Notes: generated by a model from the sequence alone, not told the origin. A stretch of 64,000 nt of DNA from an uncultured Muribaculum sp. (GCA_910589555.1 CAJUTE010000007.1:1-64000), one strand, 5' to 3'. Positions 49,019-56,859 are shown, counted from the first letter of the stretch. A program made the numbers and translations.

Positions 49019-49026
49019 TATTTTTG
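49019..49026 (+). promoter_or_regulatory. Candidate -7 element of the HAD gene
   Basis: TATTTTTG fits TAnnTTTG, 24 bases before the start codon; TTTG lies 15 bases upstream, shorter than usual. Confidence 0.35.
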
Positions 49027-49049
49027 CGGTCTAATTAATCTTTTTTAAT

Positions 49050-49691
49050 ATGAATAAAGCCGGAGCATTATTTGATCTTGATGGAGTAATTATTGACAGT
49101 GAGAAGCTTTACACGGAATTTTACCGTCAATTGGGCATTGATTATGGTATCCCCGACAGTAACTTTGCCATGAATATCAAAGGCAGCACCATTGAGAAAA
49201 TATTGACCACCTATTTCCCTACTCCCGAGGCTTCTGCCGATGTGCTTCGGCGCATAAATAAATTTGAAGAGGAGATGGACTACCCTGTATGCGAGGGTGT
49301 GCTTGATTTCCTTTCCGAGCTGAAGCAACGGAACATAAAAGCCGCCATCGTGACAAGCAGCAGCCGGGAAAAAATGAATAAGCTGTGGAGAATACATCCG
49401 GAATTGCGCGACTTTTTCGATGCTATAGTGACCGGATCCGATGTGCAGCGTTCCAAGCCCGATCCGCAGGGATATCAGATAGCCGCTGAGAGGATAGGGT
49501 GTGATCCTGCCGACTGCTTTGTTTTCGAGGATTCTGTCTCAGGTCTTGAGGCGGGCATGGCTTCGGGTGCTACAGTTGTAGGACTTGCCACGACTCTTCC
49601 CGAAGAGCGTATAAAAGATAAAGCCCACGTAGTGATTGACACTTTCGCAGGCTTTACCGTAGATGATATGCTTGGCGTCAGCAAGCCTTGA
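49050..49691 (+). CDS. HAD-superfamily phosphatase, beta-phosphoglucomutase-like
   Basis: 213 residues. Nucleophile motif FDLDGVIIDSEKLY, SSS threonine/serine motif in AAIVTSSSRE, Lys in RSKPDPQGY and the acidic motif FEDSVSGLEAG. These are all four HAD motifs. The helical cap is of the beta-phosphoglucomutase/sugar-phosphatase type. Substrate not determinable. Its 3' end overlaps convergent nadC by 14 bases. Confidence 0.9.
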   Translation: MNKAGALFDLDGVIIDSEKLYTEFYRQLGIDYGIPDSNFAMNIKGSTIEKILTTYFPTPEASADVLRRINKFEEEMDYPVCEGVLDFLSELKQRNIKAAIVTSSSREKMNKLWRIHPELRDFFDAIVTGSDVQRSKPDPQGYQIAAERIGCDPADCFVFEDSVSGLEAGMASGATVVGLATTLPEERIKDKAHVVIDTFAGFTVDDMLGVSKP

Positions 49692-50523
49692 AGCTCATGT
49701 CAAGACCTTTCACCGAGTGGGTCAACGCTCCTACCGAGATGAAGTCCACGCCGGCTTCGGCGTAATCACGGAGAGTGTCGATGGTGATGCCGCCCGATGA
49801 CTCGATTTCGGCGCGTCCGTTGATAAGCTCCACGGCTTCACGGGTACGTTCGGGTGTGAAATTGTCGAGCATGATGCGGTCCACATTGCATTCAAGAGCT
49901 TGATTTATTTCATCGGTATTGCGCACTTCGACCTCTATTTTCAGGTCTTTGCCTTTTTCTTTAAGGTAATTGCGCGCTGCTGATACGGCTTGTGGTATTC
50001 CACCGGCGAAGTCCACATGATTGTCCTTTATCAGAATCATGTCGAAAAGACCTATTCTGTGGTTCATGCCGCCGCCTATTTTCACCGCTTCCTTTTCAAG
50101 CAGTCTCATGCCGGGAGTGGTTTTGCGAGTGTCGAGCACTTTGGTTTTCAGTCCTTTGAGTCTGTCCTGATATTTTGCGGTGGTGGTTGCTATTCCGCTC
50201 ATGCGCTGCATGATGTTAAGCATGGTGCGCTCGGTCTGGAGAAGTGATCTCACCTTTCCTTCCACCACAAAGGCGATGTCGCCAGGTTTCACGTGTTCGC
50301 CGTCATTGATGAACACTGTCATTTTTAAAGAAGGGTCAAACTTGTCAAATACTTTCCGGGCAATCTCGACTCCCGCCAGTATTCCTTCCTCTTTAACTAT
50401 AAGCTGCTGTTTGCCCATTTCATCGGCAGGGATGGTGCTCAGTGTGGTGTGGTCGCCATCGCCAACATCTTCGGCAAATGCCAGATCGATCAGTTCATCA
50501 ATTAATTGGTCTCTTGTTTTCAT
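49678..50523 (-). CDS. nadC: Nicotinate-nucleotide pyrophosphorylase (quinolinate phosphoribosyltransferase)
   Basis: 281 residues. Signatures EDVGDGDHTT, LNIMQRMSGIATTT, TRKTTPGMR, VKIGGGMNHRIGLFDMILIKDNH and EVEVRNTDE. It makes nicotinate mononucleotide from quinolinate and PRPP in NAD synthesis, which complements NadE. A good promoter lies upstream. Confidence 0.95.
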   Translation of the reverse strand: MKTRDQLIDELIDLAFAEDVGDGDHTTLSTIPADEMGKQQLIVKEEGILAGVEIARKVFDKFDPSLKMTVFINDGEHVKPGDIAFVVEGKVRSLLQTERTMLNIMQRMSGIATTTAKYQDRLKGLKTKVLDTRKTTPGMRLLEKEAVKIGGGMNHRIGLFDMILIKDNHVDFAGGIPQAVSAARNYLKEKGKDLKIEVEVRNTDEINQALECNVDRIMLDNFTPERTREAVELINGRAEIESSGGITIDTLRDYAEAGVDFISVGALTHSVKGLDMSFKAC

Positions 50524-50547
50524 ATTTCAGCAAGTGTTAATTATGCG

Positions 50548-50578
50548 CAAAAATAACTATTTTCGCGGTATTCCCAAA
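50548..50578 (-). promoter_or_regulatory. Promoter of nadC
   Basis: Reverse strand TATTTTTG at 50548-50555 and TTTG at 50575-50578, separated by 19 bases: a full Bacteroidota promoter. Leader about 20 bases. Confidence 0.65.
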
Positions 50579-50605
50579 ATCGTAGACACTCACCGGAATT
50601 ATTGC

Positions 50606-50613
50606 TATCTTTG
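50606..50613 (+). promoter_or_regulatory. Candidate -7 element of rlmH
   Basis: TATCTTTG, the commonest form of TAnnTTTG, 17 bases before the rlmH ATG. No TTTG at 19-21 bases. Confidence 0.45.
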
Positions 50614-50630
50614 CAATAAAGAATTGAATT

Positions 50631-51104
50631 ATGAAAATAGAACTGATTGTAATAGGGAAGACCGCCTCCCGCTATCTTCAGGAGGGCATTGATAATTACG
50701 TGAAACGCATAGGGCATTATGTGCCGTTTTCAGTGACTCATCTGCCCGATGTGAAAGCCTCTAAATCGTTGACCGAGGAGCGGCAGAAGGAGATGGAGGG
50801 TGAGATGGTCCTTGCCTCGTTGCAGCCGGGCGATTTTCTTGTTCTGCTCGATGAGCGTGGAAAGGAATTCACGTCAAGGGAATTTGCCGCATTCATCGAC
50901 AAAAAAATGGTCACTGTGGCAAAACGGTTGATTTTTCTTGTGGGTGGTCCTTATGGCTTTTCAAAAGCCGTATATAACCGTGCCGATGATAAGATTTCTT
51001 TGTCGAAAATGACTTTTTCCCATGAAATGGTCAGACTGTTTTTCACCGAGCAACTATATCGAGCCATGACCATACTCCGAGGCGAGCCCTACCATCACGA
51101 TTGA
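50631..51104 (+). CDS. rlmH: 23S rRNA pseudouridine-1915 N3-methyltransferase
   Basis: 157 residues. SPOUT-class knot methyltransferase: FLVGGPYGFSKAVYNRAD is the SAM-binding knot and the C-terminus FTEQLYRAMTILRGEPYHH is conserved. It methylates a pseudouridine in helix 69 of 23S rRNA. It ends at the border of the non-coding repeat region. Confidence 0.95.
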   Translation: MKIELIVIGKTASRYLQEGIDNYVKRIGHYVPFSVTHLPDVKASKSLTEERQKEMEGEMVLASLQPGDFLVLLDERGKEFTSREFAAFIDKKMVTVAKRLIFLVGGPYGFSKAVYNRADDKISLSKMTFSHEMVRLFFTEQLYRAMTILRGEPYHHD

Positions 51105-51148
51105 TCCCCAAAGAAACCCTCAGCCCGAAAATACTATCGTCGGATCTA

Positions 51149-51574
51149 AACCTGAAAGGTTAATCTCTGGGTAGCCGTGCGCCGAGCCAAAGGCGTTATC
51201 GGCTTTAGCCGCTCTGCTTTGCAGAGATACGCACGGAAAGATGCGAAAAAATAATTGAATCTGAAAGATTCATCTTGCTATGAATGCAGAATGCAAAACG
51301 CCCCCGGAAGAGCTATATAAATGCCGTGAAACGGCAATGCAACCATAACCCCCGAGACATAGCCTATAGTGCCTGAAAGGCAATGCCCACGGATAACCGC
51401 GGTACAGGGAGCCGCAGGCGACCTGTGCCCGGAAAGCCCCACACTACGAACGCACTCTGCAAAGAGTACCCCTAAAAAACAGTGCCGTGAAACGGCATTG
51501 CAATCGTAGCTCCGCCACGAGGCGATAGCCGAGGTGCGGAGAAAGCCACCACCCCGAAACGGGCGTCGAAGACG
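51149..51574. repeat. Array of short hairpins, many with a TGAAA loop
   Basis: At least eight small palindromes in about 425 bases. With a 5-base TGAAA loop: 51257-51271 (GAATC arms), 51322-51336 and 51483-51497 (both TGCCG/CGGCA, near-identical units), and 51370-51382 (TGCC/GGCA). Similar ones: 51149-51161 (AACCT, GAA loop), 51212-51226 (CTCTGC, TTT loop), 51454-51467 (ACTCT, GCAA loop), 51553-51563 (CCCG, AAA loop), 51564-51574 (CGTC, GAA loop). Larger stems are at 51175-51236 (CCGTGCG/CGCACGG) and 51510-51541 (CTCCGC/GCGGAG). No coding frame is convincing. It resembles REP-type repeat clusters. Confidence 0.75.
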
Positions 51575-51607
51575 TCCGCCAACGCCATACCTGTTATACA
51601 AAAAAAT

Positions 51608-51617
51608 CACCCGGGTG
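51608..51617. repeat. Perfect 10-bp palindrome beside the promoter element
   Basis: CACCCGGGTG is fully self-complementary and overlaps the start of the GGGTGGGATAAAAA block, so the two sites could compete for a bound protein. Confidence 0.5.
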
Positions 51618-51661
51618 GGATAAAAACCGGGTAAATTCCCTCCATCCGGATACTACCTTTG
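51613..51661 (+). promoter_or_regulatory. Promoter-like element matching the one before pta
   Basis: GGGTGGGATAAAAA at 51613-51626, then nn-GGGT-n-AATT, and TACCTTTG (a TAnnTTTG match) at 51654-51661, 41 bases from the start of the block. Every block and distance equals that at 24230-24278. It would transcribe the region from about 51668 rightward, through an open frame of uncertain coding status. Confidence 0.6.
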
Positions 51662-51688
51662 TGACACAATCTAAAAATTGTCACGAGA

Positions 51689-52408
51689 ATGAAAACACGC
51701 CGTATCCACCTGCGATTGAGAGTCCCGTCACGGTTGCGCTCCGATTATCGCCCATCGCTCCAAGGCATTGACACCTGCCGGCAACAGTCAGCCTTGCGAG
51801 AAGGGATGATGATTGCGCGTAGCCGTTGGAGTACTCCGACAGGCTCACTTTCGCAGAACCGATCCGGTAATGACGCGCGGAAGCAGATGGAGTCGCCCGA
51901 GAATTCGCTAAGTTTCAGGCATGACCTGAAAGACTGCTTGAATTGGTCCTTTAATCAATGTGCACAGACCACCAACACGAAGCTGCCGTCACTATCGGTG
52001 TCGGGGATACGCATTCATTCCCCTTACGCTCCCAGAGCTCCCGACAGTACACCCTCCTTTACATATCTAAGCGGGTGTTACAAAAAAAGAATTTTATCCG
52101 TAATTGTAGGGACGCTCGGTTCGAGCGTTCACCATAACGAATTGAATATCAGACAATGGTATTCTGACGCACGAGCCGTGCGTCCCTTAGCAGGGGAGGA
52201 TGCCGTCAAGAGCGGCGTTTTCGGAAGAGTCATTGTCGGTGCTGTCAATATATGGAGCCACATACCCTTTCAGGATCTGCACATATTCGATGAATGCCTC
52301 ACGTCCGGATTCGGTCATGCGGCATACTGTGCGTGGCCGTTTTTGGTGAAATGTTTTCTCGACAGTGATATAGCCGGCTTCTTCAAGTTTGGTGATCTGC
52401 ACACTTAG
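51689..52408 (+). CDS. Doubtful open reading frame downstream of the shared promoter element
   Basis: 239 codons, ATG start, rich in Arg and Ser, with no domain, signal or membrane segment I can recognise. Its 3' third runs through the MITE-like repeat and antisense to the winged-helix regulator gene, so that part is almost surely not coding. It begins 28 bases after the promoter-like element. It may be an ORF cut off by the repeat insertion, the remains of one, or the template of a non-coding RNA. I see no evidence that decides this. Confidence 0.2.
   Translation: MKTRRIHLRLRVPSRLRSDYRPSLQGIDTCRQQSALREGMMIARSRWSTPTGSLSQNRSGNDARKQMESPENSLSFRHDLKDCLNWSFNQCAQTTNTKLPSLSVSGIRIHSPYAPRAPDSTPSFTYLSGCYKKRILSVIVGTLGSSVHHNELNIRQWYSDARAVRPLAGEDAVKSGVFGRVIVGAVNIWSHIPFQDLHIFDECLTSGFGHAAYCAWPFLVKCFLDSDIAGFFKFGDLHT
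52106..52189. mobile_element. MITE-like inverted-repeat element
   Basis: Outer arms AGGGACGC (52108-52115) and GCGTCCCT (52180-52187) bound an 80-base element with two internal hairpins: ACGCTCG-GTT-CGAGCGT (52112-52128) and GACGCAC-GAGCC-GTGCGTC (52166-52184). GTAGGGACGC...GCGTCCCTTA is the kind of small terminal inverted repeat seen in many copies in bacterial genomes. Its right end supplies the TAA stop (52187-52189, reverse strand) of the regulator gene. No transposase is encoded. Confidence 0.7.
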
Positions 52409-52531
52409 ATTGCCCATTGTGGCCTCAGTTTTGGTTTTGAGATACATGAAGTCGGCTTCGTCAACGCTCATTAATATGGAGAGTATCGATAGGCGAAGTT
52501 GGGAATGGATTAATGGATTCAGCTCTTTCAT
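52187..52531 (-). CDS. Winged-helix transcriptional regulator
   Basis: 114 residues. MKELNPLIHSQLRLSILSILMS is the typical start of the small HTH_34/MarR-like family; the helix-turn-helix is LKTKTEATMGNLSVQITKLEEAGYITV and the wing HQKRPRTVCRMTESGREAF. The last residues (ALDGILPC) extend to the edge of the MITE-like repeat, which supplies the stop, so the native C-terminus may differ. It is 23 bases after a membrane-protein gene and probably regulates that unit. Confidence 0.87.
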   Translation of the reverse strand: MKELNPLIHSQLRLSILSILMSVDEADFMYLKTKTEATMGNLSVQITKLEEAGYITVEKTFHQKRPRTVCRMTESGREAFIEYVQILKGYVAPYIDSTDNDSSENAALDGILPC

Positions 52532-52554
52532 GTTGCTATTTTCTTATAGGTTGT

Positions 52555-53121
52555 TTATTCATTAGACAACCTCCTTAATTCTTGTTTTATTTTATATGCG
52601 GGCAGCACCATCATTATCAGCATCGCTATTCCGAATACCGGAATCTCGGTTAATCCGGGCAGAGCCCACATGGTAGCTGCAAGGATAAATCCGGGAATGG
52701 AACTGTATTTGAGAAAAGGGTAACGGATAAGCTCGCCGGTGATGAATGAGCCGATCGCCAGGATGAGCAGAATCACCGCAAGCGCATTGAATGGGATGAC
52801 GAACGATGAGATTGAAAATACGACAATCAGGACTGTAAACATTTTCCATATAGTCGTCAGTGATCGGGATATGGCTGTCGGCATCCCTTTATTCACAGGA
52901 CGGCTGTATCGCAACACCGGCACGCCGACAGCAGGAATAAGAAACCAAGCAAAGTCCCAACCGGGATTGCCTGTCAAAATGTGCCCAAGATACACAATAA
53001 GGGATACGCCAAATGATATCCAACCCCAAACAAGAAGCGGGACACAGGCATTGCGCATGACATTCAGGCGAGTGTCATTCATCATTTTGCTGATTATATC
53101 GAGGCTTTCTTTCGGATACAT
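52555..53121 (-). CDS. Membrane protein paired with the winged-helix regulator
   Basis: 188 residues with about five membrane segments (approximately 27-45, 57-70, 95-112, 116-134, 150-178). The first 25 residues are a soluble helix (MYPKESLDIISKMMNDTRLN). Proteins of this plan are frequently encoded just upstream of HTH_34 regulators in Bacteroidales, with unknown function. Its own promoter and a candidate operator lie upstream. Confidence 0.75.
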   Translation of the reverse strand: MYPKESLDIISKMMNDTRLNVMRNACVPLLVWGWISFGVSLIVYLGHILTGNPGWDFAWFLIPAVGVPVLRYSRPVNKGMPTAISRSLTTIWKMFTVLIVVFSISSFVIPFNALAVILLILAIGSFITGELIRYPFLKYSSIPGFILAATMWALPGLTEIPVFGIAMLIMMVLPAYKIKQELRRLSNE

Positions 53122-53149
53122 GTTTATTGAGGACTTGGATGCGGGATTG

Positions 53150-53157
53150 CAAATTTA
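53150..53157 (-). promoter_or_regulatory. Candidate -7 element for the membrane protein-regulator unit
   Basis: Reverse strand TAAATTTG matches TAnnTTTG, 28 bases before the start codon. A long inverted repeat begins 1 base upstream of it. Confidence 0.5.
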
Positions 53158-53158
53158 C

Positions 53159-53198
53159 AAATAAGTTGGCGAAAGTTGTTTATTCCACCAACTTATTT
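53159..53198. promoter_or_regulatory. 11-bp inverted repeat, candidate operator or terminator
   Basis: AAATAAGTTGG (53159-53169) and CCAACTTATTT (53188-53198) are perfect inverted repeats 18 bases apart. They lie directly upstream of the -7 box of the regulator unit, the usual place for an autoregulatory operator. As RNA on the reverse strand the repeat would form a hairpin after the DUF2141-type gene, so a terminator role is also possible. Confidence 0.45.
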
Positions 53199-53214
53199 AT
53201 TATTGAACACTATC

Positions 53215-53589
53215 TTAATATTGTACAAGATTGAATTGAAGTACCGGTGTTTTTGAATCGGGTGTTACCGTGGTTCTAAGGCATGGTTCCTGCGGACGTC
53301 CGTAGGTGTCGAAATCGAGTGTGTTGTTGCCGTTCAAATCTTGGAAAGCCTGTAAGAGAAGCTCCTTACCGTGGTATTTGGATAAGTCAACCGGGATGGT
53401 GACCGTGTCACTCTCTACATCGACGATGGTGGCTATCACTCTTTCGTCGCCATGAGATATGGAGAGAAGGAGTTTGCCTTCGGCATAGGGCAAATCAGTG
53501 ATGCTGATCAGTTGGGTTTGAACGGTGGATGATGCAAAAGCCGACATGGCGGCAACGGTTGCAATGATGCATGATAATGTCATTTTCAT
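53215..53589 (-). CDS. DUF2141-like secreted protein
   Basis: 124 residues. Signal peptide 1-21 (SAFASS). The segment LLLQAFQDLNGNNTLDFDTYGRPQEPC resembles DUF2141 proteins (AVFHDENGNGKLDTNxxGxPxE), which are periplasmic or outer-surface partners of barrel proteins. Its start overlaps the stop of the upstream barrel gene by 4 bases, so they are coupled. Confidence 0.75.
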   Translation of the reverse strand: MKMTLSCIIATVAAMSAFASSTVQTQLISITDLPYAEGKLLLSISHGDERVIATIVDVESDTVTIPVDLSKYHGKELLLQAFQDLNGNNTLDFDTYGRPQEPCLRTTVTPDSKTPVLQFNLVQY

Positions 53590-55670
53590 TTCTGTATGGT
53601 TTTAATTGTGGTGTAAGTTTTATTATTGTCAAGCTTCTTTTGAGTGGCTGTGCGACGGCTCCCCTTATGGAGATTGAGGGTGATGCCAAGCCAAGCCAGG
53701 CAGTTGGTCGACGCAGCGTGGTAGGTGCGTTCATAGCTTGCTATTGCTGACAGGTCACGGCTCTTCAGGCTGACATTTCCTATGGGATTGACGATACCCG
53801 CCATGAATGTGGCTGATTTGTAGCGGTAGCCTATCCCGATGTTGAGCAGGTTATTGTTCATGCCGGTGATCATTTCGCCCCACAGAAGATTGTAGGCATT
53901 ATTGTATTTCGCCATAAACCACCAAGGTCCGTTGATGAACATAAGCTGGGCGTTGACAAATCCCTGTGAGTAGGTGTGGCGGTAACTGATCCCTTTGCTG
54001 GTCATTTTGTGCCATCCGCCTTCAAGGCTGAGGGTCAATTGCTGAATTCCCAAAGGGGTTCTTATCTGCCCTTTGATGATGAAGTTATTATGGAATCCGG
54101 CATTATGATATGTCTGCATGATTCCGGTGGCGACAAATCCTTTCGCTGACATTATCGGATTTTGGGAATAGGAGTCGGCAACAGTCAGCTTGGCTGTCGC
54201 ATTGCTGACATTGAAATCGAGCTCCAATTTCGAGTTGTACCGGCGGAATGGTTTTAGTGACGGTGAGCCTTTGGAATATTGAAATCGGTCGATGCGTTGC
54301 TCTACGGGACTTAACCGAACGGCTGACGGATTGACAGTAGTCCCGTCCAATGATATGCTGATGCCCATCCATGACAATGGAGTGTAGCGTGAGAACAATC
54401 TTGGGGTGATGTTAGCGAAGCTCCTTGACATGGGGGCGGTCAAGCGGAAGAGCGACATATCAATGCCTGCGATGTATTTGAAGTTGCCGATGTTATGGTT
54501 CCACTCGACAAATGTGTGTCCTTCAAAATTTTTGTTCCATGTAATTGATGCTTCATGACGGTAGATAGCTTTTTCGCGGCGTATTTCGCCCCGCGCGCCG
54601 GCGGTGATAATTCCGTTGGCGATATTTCCTTCCCACACGCCTTCTCCAAGAAACATGACGGCGTGATTGTCGATTTTGGATGATATCGATAAGCCGGTTG
54701 TCTCATATATGCGGCTGCTTGTAGATCTGACCACCGTAGGCACAATGTTGAAGTAGATCTTGTTGTTGCGATTTATTTTCCAATGGAAATAGAGGTCAAG
54801 ATCGCCTTGCCATGATGAAAACGGCGCTATCTCTTTCTCCATACTCTCTGACAGGGTAGAGTTGTGGTCGGTTATGATCATTCCTGAGGAGGCGTATCTG
54901 TCATTCTGACGCAGAAGCCTTGCCTGTGCGTTGAAAAGTATCGATGACTTGACGGCATAGGAATATTGGAGCGCCGCCCGATGCGTAGCCATGCGGTTAG
55001 GGGTGCGTATTCCATATTCTTGACGCATGATCACGCTGCCATCAGGCTGGCTGATTGCTTCATCGTTATTGCGGTAGCAGTCCATGTGCCACATGGGATT
55101 GGAATGATAATCGGCGCTCCACTCGCTGTTGCCCGTATTGTACTTCAGTGCTGCTGTATAGTCGCCCCAGCCGCGGTTGGGCGATTGCAATATATTGAGA
55201 AGCATTCCATATCCCTCTTTGCGTTGGCGTAAGGTGATTTCAAGCACACCGGAGTAATCTTGGTGCCTGACACCGGGAGTGGAGGTGTATTCCACTTTGA
55301 CGATCTCTTTTGCCGATATCGTAAGGAGGTCGGTGGGCGATGCTTGGTGACCATTTATTTTTATCAGAAGTTTGCCGCCGCCCGATATTGCAATGCTTCC
55401 GTTTGCCGGATTCACAATTAGATCCGGAATCTGCAACCCTGCCAATAATTGTGACGATGTTGCCATTGCCTCCCTTAGTTCTTTTGACGGGTAATACATG
55501 AGCTTGTTGCCCGACTGAATTGATTCGGGAGCCTTGATGATTACCTCATTTAATGTAGTGGACAGCTGTAGGGAATCATTCTCCAGTTGCTGTGCATGAA
55601 GAAGAGAGGCGCTTGTCAGGCATGGGATGATAAATGCCGATGTAAGGGTTAGATGGTTGGATATCTTCAT
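53586..55670 (-). CDS. TonB-dependent receptor-like outer-membrane barrel
   Basis: 694 residues starting at MKISNHLTLTSAFIIPCLTS; a longer frame to 55715 is excluded because it would begin upstream of the predicted transcription start. Signal peptide 1-27, then a plug-like domain (LSTTLNEVIIKAPESIQSGNK, SISGGGKLLIKINGHQAS) and a barrel of the OMP_b-brl_3 family (STPGVRHQDYSGVLEI). There is no STN or carboxypeptidase-like domain. The partner is the DUF2141-type protein encoded next. Ligand unknown. Confidence 0.88.
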   Translation of the reverse strand: MKISNHLTLTSAFIIPCLTSASLLHAQQLENDSLQLSTTLNEVIIKAPESIQSGNKLMYYPSKELREAMATSSQLLAGLQIPDLIVNPANGSIAISGGGKLLIKINGHQASPTDLLTISAKEIVKVEYTSTPGVRHQDYSGVLEITLRQRKEGYGMLLNILQSPNRGWGDYTAALKYNTGNSEWSADYHSNPMWHMDCYRNNDEAISQPDGSVIMRQEYGIRTPNRMATHRAALQYSYAVKSSILFNAQARLLRQNDRYASSGMIITDHNSTLSESMEKEIAPFSSWQGDLDLYFHWKINRNNKIYFNIVPTVVRSTSSRIYETTGLSISSKIDNHAVMFLGEGVWEGNIANGIITAGARGEIRREKAIYRHEASITWNKNFEGHTFVEWNHNIGNFKYIAGIDMSLFRLTAPMSRSFANITPRLFSRYTPLSWMGISISLDGTTVNPSAVRLSPVEQRIDRFQYSKGSPSLKPFRRYNSKLELDFNVSNATAKLTVADSYSQNPIMSAKGFVATGIMQTYHNAGFHNNFIIKGQIRTPLGIQQLTLSLEGGWHKMTSKGISYRHTYSQGFVNAQLMFINGPWWFMAKYNNAYNLLWGEMITGMNNNLLNIGIGYRYKSATFMAGIVNPIGNVSLKSRDLSAIASYERTYHAASTNCLAWLGITLNLHKGSRRTATQKKLDNNKTYTTIKTIQK

Positions 55671-55712
55671 ATTGAGAGACAGGGAGGCGTTTGGTATCTC
55701 CTTCCGACTCTG

Positions 55713-55744
55713 CAAATGTAATTATATTTATATTATAAACCAAA
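55713..55744 (-). promoter_or_regulatory. Promoter of the barrel-DUF2141 operon
   Basis: Reverse strand TACATTTG at 55713-55720 and TTTG at 55741-55744, 20 bases apart. Transcription would start near 55706, 36 bases before the start codon at 55670. Confidence 0.7.
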
Positions 55745-55782
55745 TTATAATACAAATATGTTGACGGATTCTCAGGCACGCT

Positions 55783-56358
55783 TTAATAGTCTATGAGTCT
55801 GCCATAGTCATTCCAGTCGCCGATCATCAAGCCTTTTTCCGAGGCTTCAATCAGTTTCTGCAATCTTTTATGGAAATTTTCCACACGCCCTCGGTTCTTT
55901 TCGTTGTGGATTTTGTCGATTCTCACCCTTTGGTAAAGCGGGTGGAAAGCCTTGAAGTTTTCCCATGCTATGCTGTTGCGGCGAAAGATGGCTTCCACTT
56001 CGGGGAATATTTCTAATTCTTGGTTTAGGTCAGGCAGCCCGTTGTAGCCCGGCTCGGTCATAAGCCCGAGTTTTATCAATCTTCTGCAACGCTCTTTGTT
56101 AAGTTCTGTCCAGTTGGAGTCTTTTTTACGCGGACTGAACCGCTGAACCACTTGCCCCTCAACCGTCTTGCAAGTTGAATCAATCCAACCGAAGCAGAGC
56201 GCTTCTTCTACGGCATCGATATACTGCACGACGCCATCCTGTGGCAACTTTCCTTTCTTGACCGGCAGCCAGCATTCCGACGCTGTGGCAGCATTAGCCG
56301 TCAACCATTCCCGGAATTCTTGTCGGGTGGTGGCGTTTATAAGATTCTTAATTTCCAT
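55783..56358 (-). CDS. YdeI/OmdA-type protein
   Basis: 191 residues starting MEIKNLINATTRQEFREWL; a longer frame to 56445 starts at an unconserved codon. EECWLPVKKGKLP-type N-terminus, ALCFGWIDSTCKTVEGQVVQRFSPRKKDSNWTELNKER is the family core. These proteins are annotated as YdeI/OmpD-associated or bacteriocin-protection proteins. It is the last gene of a three-gene unit with two acetyltransferases. Confidence 0.85.
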   Translation of the reverse strand: MEIKNLINATTRQEFREWLTANAATASECWLPVKKGKLPQDGVVQYIDAVEEALCFGWIDSTCKTVEGQVVQRFSPRKKDSNWTELNKERCRRLIKLGLMTEPGYNGLPDLNQELEIFPEVEAIFRRNSIAWENFKAFHPLYQRVRIDKIHNEKNRGRVENFHKRLQKLIEASEKGLMIGDWNDYGRLIDY

Positions 56359-56381
56359 AACAGGGACAATGTTAACACTTC

Positions 56382-56852
56382 TCAACGCGATTCTGAGCAG
56401 GAGCGTGACAGTTCCATGACATAGTTTTTCAAAGATATGCCACATCTGTCGACTGATTGCTCCCTTATGATCTTATAGCCTCTCTTCTCAAAGAATGGTC
56501 GGGCGGTGATTGAGGCGTGGACAATTATCTTGTCAGTGTCAACTGATGATTCGAGCTTGTGGCACAATGCGGTGGCTATGCCTTGTCTCTGGCAGGCATG
56601 ATGCACGTAAAGCCGGTCAAGATATCCTGAATGGTCAATGTCTCCAAAGCCGAGCACGTCACAGCCATCGGTGGCTATGAATGTGTGATGCTGCAGCAAG
56701 GACCGGTTCCAAGCATCCATATCCACCCTGCCTGTTGCCCAAGCGTTGACCTGCTCGGATGAATAATCGCGTATGTTGATTTTGTGGACCGTGTCATGAA
56801 ACAATTTTACGATATCCATCAAGTCGGTCTCTCGGTATGTTCTGATTTCCAT
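56382..56852 (-). CDS. GNAT acetyltransferase, YafP-like
   Basis: 156 residues starting at MEIRTYRETDLMDIVKLF. The acetyl-CoA binding motif is LDRLYVHHACQRQGIATAL (RxxGxA), and HASITARPFFEKRGYKII matches the YafP type (VDASITAKPFFERYGF). It acetylates an unknown amine. It lies 7 bases after another GNAT gene. Confidence 0.85.
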   Translation of the reverse strand: MEIRTYRETDLMDIVKLFHDTVHKINIRDYSSEQVNAWATGRVDMDAWNRSLLQHHTFIATDGCDVLGFGDIDHSGYLDRLYVHHACQRQGIATALCHKLESSVDTDKIIVHASITARPFFEKRGYKIIREQSVDRCGISLKNYVMELSRSCSESR

Positions 56853-56859
56853 AGGGGCA

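Noticed and set aside
51278..51610. A minus-strand open frame in the hairpin region
   Set aside because: It reads through the hairpins and palindromes; the sequence has no domain and is typical of false calls in such repeats.
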